A stretch of DNA of 64,000 nucleotides from the NCBI GenBank assembly GCA_963780165.1, contig CAWABB010000001.1:2046001-2110000 (forward strand), in the 5' to 3' direction. The notes under the pieces are model-generated. The model did not search any database and had not been told where the DNA came from. It worked only from the letters and a program-made list of their open reading frames with translations. Positions 31,999 to 39,657 of this stretch are shown in pieces (position 1 is the stretch's first letter; every line of letters begins with the position of its first letter). Position numbers and translations under genes: made by a program. The stretch is from CAWABB01 sp963780165 (GTDB taxonomy: Bacteria; Bacteroidota; Ignavibacteria; UBA10030; UBA6906).

Positions 31999-32549
31999 AG
32001 CACGCAAGAGTCGCATCACGCTACGCCGCCGCATTGATGGGCGCCGCCGAGGAGTCGAAGGCGGTTGACGCGGTCGCCCGCGATCTGGAGGCGCTGCGCG
32101 CGACCCTGGCGTCATCGCGGGAACTCCAGCGGCTGCTGGAGAGCCCGATCGTGTCTCCCGCCAAGAAGCGGGCGATTCTGACGGAAATCTTCGGCTCCAG
32201 GCTCAGCCCGCTCACGATGGAGTTCCTGTCGTTGCTGGTGGACAAGAACCGTGAAATTGCGCTGTCCGCGACGATCGAACGGTGGTTCGCGATACGGGAC
32301 GAACGTCTGGGCGTCGTGACGGTGGACGTCACGACCGCCGTGGAACTGTCGGCAGATCAGACACGCGAGATCACGGCCACACTGGAGCGGACCACGGGCA
32401 AAACCATACGGGTTCGCGCCACCACGGATGCGGCTATCAAGGCAGGGCTGATCTTTCGCATCGGCGACACCGTCCATGACGGCAGCATGCGGCGCCAGCT
32501 CGAGCGTCTCCGGGAACGCCTGGTCACCGGCAGTCCCGATGTGAATTGA
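31995..32549 (+). CDS. atpH: F0F1 ATP synthase subunit delta
   Basis: The 184-residue OSCP/delta subunit joins the top of the alpha/beta hexamer to the b stalk. The N-terminal helical bundle starts with ASRYAAALM, and the C-terminal half has the conserved GLIFRIGDTVHDGSMRRQLERL pattern (given in part). The start overlaps the atpF stop by 4 bp. A 25-bp gap with GAGGACAG precedes atpA. Confidence 0.95.
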   Translation: MKHARVASRYAAALMGAAEESKAVDAVARDLEALRATLASSRELQRLLESPIVSPAKKRAILTEIFGSRLSPLTMEFLSLLVDKNREIALSATIERWFAIRDERLGVVTVDVTTAVELSADQTREITATLERTTGKTIRVRATTDAAIKAGLIFRIGDTVHDGSMRRQLERLRERLVTGSPDVN

Positions 32550-32574
32550 ACGAGATATTACAGAGGACAGGTTC

Positions 32575-34131
32575 ATGGCTGAAGTGAAACCGGACGAAGT
32601 CTCCGCGATCCTGCGCAGGCAGCTCGCTGGCTTCGAAAAAGAGATCGATCTCTATGACGTCGGCACGGTGCTCCAGGTGGGCGACGGCGTTGCACGCGTC
32701 TACGGCCTGAGCAAGGCCGTTATGAGCGAGCTCATCGAATTCCCCCACGGCGTCTTCGGCATGGTCCTGAACCTTGAAGAGGACAACGTCGGCTGCATTC
32801 TCTTCGGCGAGAGCAGCGAGATCAAGGAAGGCGATACCGTCAAGCGGACGGGGCGCGTGGCGTCGGTTCCCGTCGGGGACAAGATGCTCGGACGCGTGGT
32901 GAATCCTCTCGGGCAGCCTATCGACGGCCGGGGGCCGATTCCGACTGAGGCGTATCTCCCGATTGAGCGCAAGGCACTCGGCGTGATCCAGCGACAGCCG
33001 GTCAAGGAGCCGCTCCAGACCGGTCTCAAGTCTGTCGATGGCATGATTCCGATCGGACGCGGTCAGCGCGAACTCATCATCGGCGATCGGCAGACGGGGA
33101 AGACCGCCATCGCGATTGACGCGATCATCAATCAGAAGTACACGCACACAGACGAGGCCAAGCGGCGCGGCATCGCTCCCATGTACTGCATCTATGTCGC
33201 GATCGGCCAGAAGAGCTCGACGCTCGCACAGGTTGTGGACCGGCTGCACCAGGAAGGGGCGATGGAGTACACGACCATTGTCGCCGCCACAGCCAGCGAC
33301 CCCGCGCCGATGCAGTTCATCGCCCCCTACGCGGGTGCGTCGATCGGCGAGTACTTCCGCGACAGCGGACGGCACGCACTGGTCATCTATGACGACCTGA
33401 CGAAGCAGGCACAGTCATACCGGCAGGTCTCGTTGCTGCTCCGGCGGCCGCCCGGGCGCGAGGCTTATCCCGGGGACGTCTTCTATCTTCACTCCCGCCT
33501 CCTGGAGCGCGCCTCCAAGCTGAGCGTGGACCTGGGCGGGGGCAGCCTCACGGCGCTCCCGGTGATCGAGACGCAGGCCGGTGACGTGTCAGCGTACATC
33601 CCCACGAACGTCATTTCGATCACGGACGGGCAGATCTACCTCGAGTCCAGCATGTTCAACGCAGGCATTCGCCCGGCCATCAACGTTGGCATCTCGGTGT
33701 CCCGTGTCGGCGGCAACGCGCAGATTAAGGCGATGAAGAAGGTCGCCGGACGCCTTCGCCTGGAACTGGCTCAGTATCGCGAGCTGGAGGCGTTCGCCAA
33801 GTTCGGCTCGGACCTCGACAAAGCCACGCTGCAGCAGCTGCGGCGCGGCGCGCGCCTGGTCGAGCTGCTCAAGCAGGACCAGTACGAGCCGATGGCGGTC
33901 GAGAAGCAGGTGGTGTCCATCTTCGCCGGCACGAACGGCTACCTCGATCCGATTCCCGTTGACGATGTAAAGCGCTTCGAGCGCGAGCTGCTCTCCTTGA
34001 TGGATCTGAAGTACGCCGACGTGCTGAAGGAGATCGCGGATAGCAAAGACCTGTCGGCGCAGACGACGGAACGCCTGAACACGATCCTGAAGGACTTCTC
34101 CGCCTCGTTCAAGGCGGTGGCGACAGCCTAA
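32575..34131 (+). CDS. atpA: F0F1 ATP synthase subunit alpha
   Basis: The 518-residue non-catalytic F1 subunit carries a P-loop (GDRQTGKTA), the AIGQKSSTLAQ region, the signature around PAINVGISVSRVGGNAQ and a complete C-terminal helical domain. The length matches the family. Only 2 bp separate it from atpG. The beta (atpD) and epsilon (atpC) genes are not adjacent and not anywhere in this window, so the F1 genes are split between loci. Confidence 0.98.
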   Translation: MAEVKPDEVSAILRRQLAGFEKEIDLYDVGTVLQVGDGVARVYGLSKAVMSELIEFPHGVFGMVLNLEEDNVGCILFGESSEIKEGDTVKRTGRVASVPVGDKMLGRVVNPLGQPIDGRGPIPTEAYLPIERKALGVIQRQPVKEPLQTGLKSVDGMIPIGRGQRELIIGDRQTGKTAIAIDAIINQKYTHTDEAKRRGIAPMYCIYVAIGQKSSTLAQVVDRLHQEGAMEYTTIVAATASDPAPMQFIAPYAGASIGEYFRDSGRHALVIYDDLTKQAQSYRQVSLLLRRPPGREAYPGDVFYLHSRLLERASKLSVDLGGGSLTALPVIETQAGDVSAYIPTNVISITDGQIYLESSMFNAGIRPAINVGISVSRVGGNAQIKAMKKVAGRLRLELAQYRELEAFAKFGSDLDKATLQQLRRGARLVELLKQDQYEPMAVEKQVVSIFAGTNGYLDPIPVDDVKRFERELLSLMDLKYADVLKEIADSKDLSAQTTERLNTILKDFSASFKAVATA

Positions 34132-34133
34132 CC

Positions 34134-35012
34134 ATGCCGACGTTACGCGAAGTGCGCCGGCGGATCGCCGGCGTCAAGATGACGCAGAAGATCACCAAGG
34201 CGATGAAGATGGTTGCCGTGGCGAAGCTGCGCCGGGCCCAGCTGGGGGCGGTGGCTGCCCGGCCGTACGCGGGCGCGATCGGACGCATCCTGCGTCACTT
34301 GCGCGGCGTGGCCGAAGGCGAGGCCGGGGCGTTGATCGTCCCGCGCGAGGTTCGCCGCGTCGCACTGGTGGTCGTGACGGCCGACCGGGGGCTCTGCGGG
34401 TCGTTCAACTCAAACCTGATCAAGGCTGCCGTACAGCGGATGGAGTCGGAGTACAAGGGCTGGAACGCGGACAAGCGCGTCACCGTAATCTGCATCGGGA
34501 AGAAGGGTGCGGAGTACTTCGGGAAGCGCGCATACAAGGTCGGCGAGAAGGTTGTCGGGCTGTTCAACGTCCTGGAGTATTCGGACGCCCAGCGGATTGC
34601 GCGGATGCTGATGCAGCGGTACCGTGCAGGCGAGTTCGACAGGGTCGAGATCATCTACAACGAATTCAAGTCGATCTCCCAGCAACGGATCGTCGTCGAG
34701 CAATTCCTCCCGGTGTCCGGTGAGGGCGAGGCGGCGCCGGAGCCGGTGGACTATATCTACGAGCCTGACCGACAGGCCATTCTCGCGACGCTCCTGCCAC
34801 AGCATCTGCAATTTCAGATCTGGAAGATGTTGCTTGAGTCGAATGCCTCGGAGCAGGCCGCGCGGATGGCCGCGATGGAGAATGCGACCGAGAACGCAAA
34901 CGAGCTGATCGACTCGCTGCAGCTGCAGTACAACAAAGCGCGGCAAGCCTCGATTACAAGGGAATTACTGGAGATTGTCAGCGGCGCCGAAGCACTGAGC
35001 GCTGCGCGGTGA
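34134..35012 (+). CDS. atpG: F0F1 ATP synthase subunit gamma
   Basis: A 292-residue central-stalk subunit. The N-terminal helix RRRIAGVKMTQKITKAMKMVA and the C-terminal helix with ATENANELIDSL and YNKARQASITRELLEIV are the two strands of the rotating coiled coil. The middle has the Rossmann-like TADRGLCGSFN. Length is normal. The signal-recognition-particle gene ffh begins 12 bp downstream in place of atpD. Confidence 0.97.
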   Translation: MPTLREVRRRIAGVKMTQKITKAMKMVAVAKLRRAQLGAVAARPYAGAIGRILRHLRGVAEGEAGALIVPREVRRVALVVVTADRGLCGSFNSNLIKAAVQRMESEYKGWNADKRVTVICIGKKGAEYFGKRAYKVGEKVVGLFNVLEYSDAQRIARMLMQRYRAGEFDRVEIIYNEFKSISQQRIVVEQFLPVSGEGEAAPEPVDYIYEPDRQAILATLLPQHLQFQIWKMLLESNASEQAARMAAMENATENANELIDSLQLQYNKARQASITRELLEIVSGAEALSAAR

Positions 35013-35024
35013 AGAAGGAATGTG

Positions 35025-36350
35025 ATGTTTGACGATCTGAGTCGCAAGCTTGATGCGGCCCTGAAGCGCCTGCGCGGCCAGGGGAAGATCTCCGGCGAGA
35101 ACGTCGCCGAGACCCTCCGGGAGGTCCGCCGCGTGCTGCTGGACGCGGACGTCAACTACAAGGTTGCGCGCGATTTTGTGGAGGGCGTGCTCAGGCGCGC
35201 CTCGGGGCGCGAGGTTCTCGAGAGCATTACTCCGGGGCAGCAGATCGTGAAGATCATTCACGACGAGCTGGTAACGCTGCTCGGCACTTCGAGCGCGGAC
35301 ATTGCCGTTGCGCCCATGCCGCCCACGGTGGTGCTTGTCGCGGGTCTGCAGGGGTCCGGCAAGACGACGTTCTGCGCGAAGCTGGCCGTCCATCTGCGAA
35401 AACAGGGGCGGCACCCTCTGCTCGTGGCGGCGGACATCCATCGACCCGCTGCCGTGGACCAGTTGGTGGCCCTCGGCGGCACCATTTCCATCCCGGTCTT
35501 CACGGTGCAGGGTGCCGGGGCGGTCGCAATTGCGCAGGAGGGTGTCGAGCACGGCCGGCTGAATGCGCGCGACGTGGTCATTGTCGATACGGCCGGACGG
35601 CTTCACGTCGATGAAGATATGATGCGTGAGGTGGAGGCAATCAAGGCCGCCATCCGCCCACACGAGATCCTGTTCGTCGTCGACGCGATGACGGGCCAGG
35701 ATGCCGTCAATACCGCGCAGGCGTTTCATGAGCGCCTCGGGTTCGACGGAGCGGTCCTCACAAAGATGGACGGCGATGCGCGCGGAGGTGCGGCGCTCTC
35801 GCTGCGGGCGACGGTCGGGAAGCCCATCAAGTTTATCGGTGTCGGCGAGAAGCCCGAGGCGCTGGAGCGGTTCCACCCGGACCGCATGGCCTCGCGGATT
35901 CTCGGCATGGGAGACATCGTCACGCTCGTCGAGAAGGCGCAGGACCGGATCGACGGAGATCGGGCGGTGCAGCTCGAGCGGAAACTCCGGCAGTCGCAGT
36001 TTACGTTCGAGGACTTTCTTGAGCAGATGCAGGAAGTGCGCTCCATGGGCCCGCTCGACCAGCTGGTCGGTATGATCCCCGGGATGCAGCGGCTACCGCA
36101 GAATGTCGCGCTCGACGAGAGCGCGCTTACGCGCATCGAGGCGATCATCCGCTCGATGACGCCAGAAGAGCGGCAGCGTCCGCAGGTGATCAACGGCAGC
36201 CGCCGGAAGCGTATCGCGGCGGGGAGCGGGACGACGGTGCAGGATGTCAACCGTCTGCTCAAGCAGTTCGAGCAGATGCAGAAGATGATGAAGGCGCTCG
36301 GGAAGGGCGGGAAGTCCCGGCGGGGCATGCGGTTGCCCGCCGGGTTCTAA
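35025..36350 (+). CDS. ffh: Signal recognition particle protein
   Basis: A 441-residue GTPase that targets ribosomes making membrane proteins to FtsY. It has the N domain, then G motifs GLQGSGKTT, DTAGRLHVD and TKMDGDARGG, then the methionine-rich M domain (FLEQMQEVRSMGP, MQKMMKALGKGG) that binds 4.5S RNA and signal sequences. The ATG at 35025 is used because AAGGAA lies upstream; a GTG just before it is an alternative. In one position the usual D-x-x-RPAA block reads DIHRPAA, within normal variation. The gene heads the ffh-rpsP-khpA-rimM-trmD-rplS order found in many bacteria. Confidence 0.97.
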   Translation: MFDDLSRKLDAALKRLRGQGKISGENVAETLREVRRVLLDADVNYKVARDFVEGVLRRASGREVLESITPGQQIVKIIHDELVTLLGTSSADIAVAPMPPTVVLVAGLQGSGKTTFCAKLAVHLRKQGRHPLLVAADIHRPAAVDQLVALGGTISIPVFTVQGAGAVAIAQEGVEHGRLNARDVVIVDTAGRLHVDEDMMREVEAIKAAIRPHEILFVVDAMTGQDAVNTAQAFHERLGFDGAVLTKMDGDARGGAALSLRATVGKPIKFIGVGEKPEALERFHPDRMASRILGMGDIVTLVEKAQDRIDGDRAVQLERKLRQSQFTFEDFLEQMQEVRSMGPLDQLVGMIPGMQRLPQNVALDESALTRIEAIIRSMTPEERQRPQVINGSRRKRIAAGSGTTVQDVNRLLKQFEQMQKMMKALGKGGKSRRGMRLPAGF

Positions 36351-36409
36351 GCCTTCGGTCCGGGCAAGCGGTCCGGTGTTCAGTCATTCGTTCATATAGG
36401 AGAGTTCCA

Positions 36410-36841
36410 GTGGCGGTACGTATACGTTTGCGCAGGGTCGGCAAGAAGAAGACGCCGATCTATCATATCGTGGCTGCCGATTCGCGTTCGGCACGCACCG
36501 GGAAGTTCCTCGAGGTGGTGGGCCGGTACGAGCCGCTCGTGAATCCGCCGGCGATCGCCACGAAGGACGAGCGGGTGCTCTACTGGCTGAAGCATGGCGC
36601 GTTGCCGACGGAGACCGTTCGCGGTCTTCTGCGGCGCTCCGGCCTGTGGCTCCGCTGGACCCTCAAGAAGCGCGGCCTCTCCGAGGCGCGCGTGACCGAG
36701 GAGATGGAAAAGTGGACCATGGCGCAGGGGCCGAAGCTCCAGCACGAAAAAGAGCGCAAGGCTCGCCGGGTCGCCCGCAAGAAAGCGGCGAAGGCTCCGG
36801 CAGCCGAGGCCGCTCCCGCCGCGGCACCGGCCGAGGCGTAG
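36410..36841 (+). CDS. rpsP: 30S ribosomal protein S16
   Basis: The S16 domain (about residues 1-80) is unmistakable: VRIRLRRVGKKKTPIYHIVAADSR at the N terminus and the FLEVVGRYEP block. The C-terminal 60 residues form a Lys/Ala-rich tail, which makes the protein 143 residues, much longer than E. coli S16 (82) but typical of Bacteroidota relatives. The start is GTG with AGGAGAG 6 nt upstream. Confidence 0.97.
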   Translation: MAVRIRLRRVGKKKTPIYHIVAADSRSARTGKFLEVVGRYEPLVNPPAIATKDERVLYWLKHGALPTETVRGLLRRSGLWLRWTLKKRGLSEARVTEEMEKWTMAQGPKLQHEKERKARRVARKKAAKAPAAEAAPAAAPAEA

Positions 36842-36903
36842 GGCTCCGCGTCTTCCCGCCTCCCGCCTGCGGGGGGGCGGCGGAAAACGACGTGTGTTGA
36901 GGA

Positions 36904-36917
36904 GCGGCGAAAGCCGC
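36904..36917 (+). promoter_or_regulatory. GNRA-tetraloop hairpin before khpA
   Basis: GCGGC, GAAA, GCCGC form a perfect 5-bp stem closed by a GAAA tetraloop, ending 17 nt before the khpA start codon. The preceding 60 bp hold a second, imperfect GC-rich hairpin. A processing or binding site in the mRNA is possible. Confidence 0.4.
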
Positions 36918-36934
36918 AGAAGAGGGGGTACGTC

Positions 36935-37168
36935 ATGAGGGAGTTCCTCGAGTTCATTGTCAGGCAACTTGTAGACCACCCGGAGCTCGTGGTGATCGAT
37001 CAGGTCGAAGCAGATACGACCGTGACATTCACGCTTCGTGTAGGCCCCGGCGAAGTCGGCCGGGTGATCGGCAGGGGCGGCCGGACCGCTCAATCGATCA
37101 GGATCCTGCTCGCGGCGGTTGCCGCCAGGCAGGGCCGGCGCGCGATGGTGGAGATTGCGGGCTCATGA
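36935..37168 (+). CDS. khpA: KH-domain RNA-binding protein KhpA
   Basis: A 77-residue protein that is essentially one KH domain with the GxxG loop in GRVIGRGGRTAQSIR. KhpA binds many RNAs, usually with KhpB/Jag, and influences cell division and translation. AGAGGGGG lies before the ATG. The position between rpsP and rimM is the conserved one. The stop overlaps the rimM start as ATGA. Confidence 0.94.
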   Translation: MREFLEFIVRQLVDHPELVVIDQVEADTTVTFTLRVGPGEVGRVIGRGGRTAQSIRILLAAVAARQGRRAMVEIAGS

Positions 37169-37692
37169 CCGGAACCGTTGACGTCGCGCTCCTTGCAGTC
37201 GGGCAGGTGGACAAGCCGTTCGGCATCCGGGGCGAGGTCGTGGTCAAGCCGCTGACAGACTCCGCCGATCGGTTTCAACGACTGCGCGCGGTCCGCGTTG
37301 GCCGAAGCGCCGAAACGTCCCGCCCGGCAACGGTAGACGCGGTAGCCGTCGAAGGCAGGGGCGTTCGCATCCACCTGCACGGGATCGACGACCGTACGGC
37401 GGCGGAGGCGCTCCGCGGGCAGTATCTGTTCGTGGATCGCCGGGACCGGGCGAAACTTGCGACGGGACGCCACTACGTGCATGAGATCGTCGGTCTGGCG
37501 GTGGAGGACGAACACGGGGTACGCCGCGGGGTGGTGAAGGACGTGTTGAAGCTTCCCGCGCAGGACGTGTATGTGATCGTCGATGGCGGGAGGGAATTCA
37601 TGCTCCCGGCCGTCCGGGAGTTTATCCGGGCGATCGATCTCGAGGCCGGCCTCCTCCGTGTGCATCTCATAGACGGGATTCTGGAATCATGA
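37165..37692 (+). CDS. rimM: Ribosome maturation factor RimM
   Basis: A 175-residue protein with an N-terminal RimM domain (AVGQVDKPFGIRGEVVVKPLTD, given in part) and a C-terminal PRC-barrel (GLAVEDEHGVRRGVVKDVL, then EFMLPAVREFI). It binds S19 and assists late assembly of the 30S head. Both ends overlap neighbours by 4 bp (ATGA), coupling khpA, rimM and trmD. Confidence 0.95.
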   Translation: MTGTVDVALLAVGQVDKPFGIRGEVVVKPLTDSADRFQRLRAVRVGRSAETSRPATVDAVAVEGRGVRIHLHGIDDRTAAEALRGQYLFVDRRDRAKLATGRHYVHEIVGLAVEDEHGVRRGVVKDVLKLPAQDVYVIVDGGREFMLPAVREFIRAIDLEAGLLRVHLIDGILES

Positions 37693-38369
37693 GGATCGAC
37701 GTCGTCACCGGATTCCCGCGGTTGTTCGCCGGGCCCCTGACGGAGAGCATGGTGCGCCGGGCGCAGGACCTCATGGTCGCGGAGATCGTCGTGCACGATC
37801 TCCGCGACCATGCGATCGACAAACACAGGTCGATCGACGACACGCCGTATGGCGGCGGCGCCGGAATGGTGATGAAACCCGAGCCGGTGTTTGCGTGCAT
37901 CGAGGCGCTGAAGAAGGAGCGCCGGTACGACGACGTGATTTACCTGACACCCGACGGCGAGCGCTTCACGCAGGCCATCGCGACGAGTCTCTCGCTCCGT
38001 TCCGCGGTGATCCTGTTGTGCGGACACTATAAAGGCATCGACGAACGCATACGGGAGGGGCTCGTTACACGCGAGCTGTCCATTGGAGACTACGTGCTGA
38101 CCGGCGGGGAGCTGCCCGCGATGGTGGTGATCGATACGGTTGTGCGCCTGCTCCCCGGCGCGCTGCACGACGGGGAGTCGCTACTGACAGATTCCTTCCA
38201 GGACAACCTCCTGGGAGCGCCGTGTTACACGCGGCCGGCGGAGTTTCGGGGAATGCGCGTGCCGGATGTGCTGCTGTCCGGTAACCATGACCAGATTCGC
38301 GCGTGGCGGGAGGCGCAGCAACATCGGCGCACCGCCGAGCGACGCGACGATATGTTGGAACATCACTGA
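37689..38369 (+). CDS. trmD: tRNA (guanine-N1-)-methyltransferase
   Basis: A 226-residue SPOUT-family enzyme making m1G37 in tRNAs, which protects the reading frame. It starts with MRIDVVTGFPRLFAGPL, has the DDTPYGGGAGMVMKPEP block and the knot region CGHYKGIDER and LSIGDYVLTGGELPA that binds SAM. Length is normal. It overlaps rimM by 4 bp; rplS follows after 22 bp. Confidence 0.97.
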   Translation: MRIDVVTGFPRLFAGPLTESMVRRAQDLMVAEIVVHDLRDHAIDKHRSIDDTPYGGGAGMVMKPEPVFACIEALKKERRYDDVIYLTPDGERFTQAIATSLSLRSAVILLCGHYKGIDERIREGLVTRELSIGDYVLTGGELPAMVVIDTVVRLLPGALHDGESLLTDSFQDNLLGAPCYTRPAEFRGMRVPDVLLSGNHDQIRAWREAQQHRRTAERRDDMLEHH

Positions 38370-38391
38370 GACGGTTGATAGAGAGGATACC

Positions 38392-38733
38392 ATGGAGAAG
38401 ATCAAGCTGGTCGAAGCGGCCCATATGAAAACCGGCATTCCGGAATTCCGCCCGGGAGACACGATCAACGTGCACGTGCGGGTCATCGAAGGCGACAAGG
38501 AGCGCATCCAGCAGTTCCAGGGCGTCGTGCTCGGACGCCACGGGAGCGGAATGAACGCCACGTTCACCGTACGGAAGGTGTCGGACGGCGTCGGCGTTGA
38601 GCGCATTTTCCCGCTGCATTCCCCGCGTATCGCGAAGATCGAGCGCGTGAAGGAGGGAGCCGTGAGGCGAGCGAAGCTGTACTATCTCCGCACGCTTGCC
38701 AGCAAAGCCATTCGTCAGAAGACGAACGCCTGA
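38392..38733 (+). CDS. rplS: 50S ribosomal protein L19
   Basis: A 114-residue protein with FRPGDTINVHVRVIEGDKERIQ, FQGVVL, GVGVERIFPLHSP and the basic end RRAKLYYLR. The ATG at 38392 with GAGAGGAT upstream is the true start; the frame opens further upstream inside trmD. It closes the ffh-to-rplS block and is followed by a GC-rich hairpin. Confidence 0.97.
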   Translation: MEKIKLVEAAHMKTGIPEFRPGDTINVHVRVIEGDKERIQQFQGVVLGRHGSGMNATFTVRKVSDGVGVERIFPLHSPRIAKIERVKEGAVRRAKLYYLRTLASKAIRQKTNA

Positions 38734-38743
38734 GGTTCACTTC

Positions 38744-38777
38744 CCCCGCCCGCGGCCCTGATGGCCCGTGGGCGGGG
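38744..38777 (+). terminator. GC-rich stem-loop after rplS
   Basis: CCCCGCCC (38744-38751) pairs with GGGCGGGG (38770-38777), and the inner bases can extend the stem. It lies 10 bp after the rplS stop at the end of the translation block. There is no U-tract, so it may be a weak terminator or a 3'-end stabiliser. Confidence 0.45.
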
Positions 38778-38836
38778 CCTATGGTCCCGCTTCCGGGTGG
38801 GACTGCCTCTGAACAACCACTCCGCCTCCCGGCGCC

Positions 38837-39613
38837 ATGAGCACTCCGTCCCCACTGGGTCTGCCGACGGCCGGCTACGCGCGACCGCTCGTTGACGCGC
38901 TGGCACGCATCCCCGGTGTCCACACGCACCTGGATGTTCCGGCCCGACTCGCCATCGGATTGCGGGAGCGCTCCCTCCGGGGCGCCCTGCTGACGCCGAT
39001 CGATTACGCCCGGGACGGCTCCGCATACCTCGTGGTCCCCGGCGCGGTCGTTGCGTCCCACGGTCCGACGGGCCCCGTCACACTTCGGTTCAGACACGGG
39101 CTGCGGTCTCTCTCCACGCTTGCCGTCGACCCATCGTCGTCCAATGAAATCATCCTTGCCCGCATCATCCTTGCCGAAGAGTTCGGCCTGTTCCCCTCGA
39201 TCGTGCCCGTGCAGGGATCCGCGGCAGCCATGCTCGCAAGAGCGGATGCTGCGTTGAGCGTGGACGGCGCGCACGATACGCTGCCGGGCGAGCAGCTCGA
39301 CCTCGTGGAGGCGTGGGGTGAAATGACAGGCCTCCCGTTCTGCTACGGCCTCTGGTGCAGAAGCCGCGGGGCCTTGACACAGGGGGACATGGATGCCCTC
39401 CGCACCGCTCACCAGGAGGCGCAAGCCCGTGCGGGTGACAGTGCCGCTCCCTTCCAGTATCTTCCGACCGAAGAGACCGACGAAAGCCTCAGAACATTCC
39501 TGCACTACGCGTACTACCATGGAGTCCTCCCCGATGTCCCCGATGTCAACACGCGAGACGCGGCCGATGAAGATGAGGAGGACGACTCCGGTCCGGACCC
39601 ATCGGTGAACTGA
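38837..39613 (+). CDS. Menaquinone biosynthesis protein of the MqnA/MqnD family (futalosine pathway)
   Basis: A 258-residue protein of the periplasmic-binding fold used by chorismate dehydratase MqnA and by MqnD. The best-matching block is VEAWGEMTGLPFCYGLWCRSRG, close to the E-W-x-x-x-TGLPFVFA-W pattern of MqnA. The N terminus (PLVDALARIPGV) is also compatible. The last 25 residues are acidic and probably disordered. MqnA converts chorismate to 3-enolpyruvyl benzoate for menaquinone. I saw no other clear futalosine-pathway gene nearby. No good ribosome-binding site precedes the ATG. The choice between MqnA and MqnD is not firm. Confidence 0.68.
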   Translation: MSTPSPLGLPTAGYARPLVDALARIPGVHTHLDVPARLAIGLRERSLRGALLTPIDYARDGSAYLVVPGAVVASHGPTGPVTLRFRHGLRSLSTLAVDPSSSNEIILARIILAEEFGLFPSIVPVQGSAAAMLARADAALSVDGAHDTLPGEQLDLVEAWGEMTGLPFCYGLWCRSRGALTQGDMDALRTAHQEAQARAGDSAAPFQYLPTEETDESLRTFLHYAYYHGVLPDVPDVNTRDAADEDEEDDSGPDPSVN

Positions 39614-39642
39614 TTGCATCTCGCCGGAGGAATGGGTAGATT
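39614..39642 (+). promoter_or_regulatory. Predicted promoter of recN
   Basis: TTGCAT (39614-39619), 17 bp, TAGATT (39637-39642). The recN ATG is 15 nt after the -10 box, so the leader is 8-9 nt and lacks a ribosome-binding sequence. I see no clear LexA-type palindrome here. Confidence 0.65.
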
Positions 39643-39657
39643 TTTTCCACCTGTTCC

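Noticed and set aside
38734..38836. Possible tRNA or small RNA in the spacer after rplS
   Set aside because: Only one GC-rich stem is present; no cloverleaf, T-loop or CCA end.
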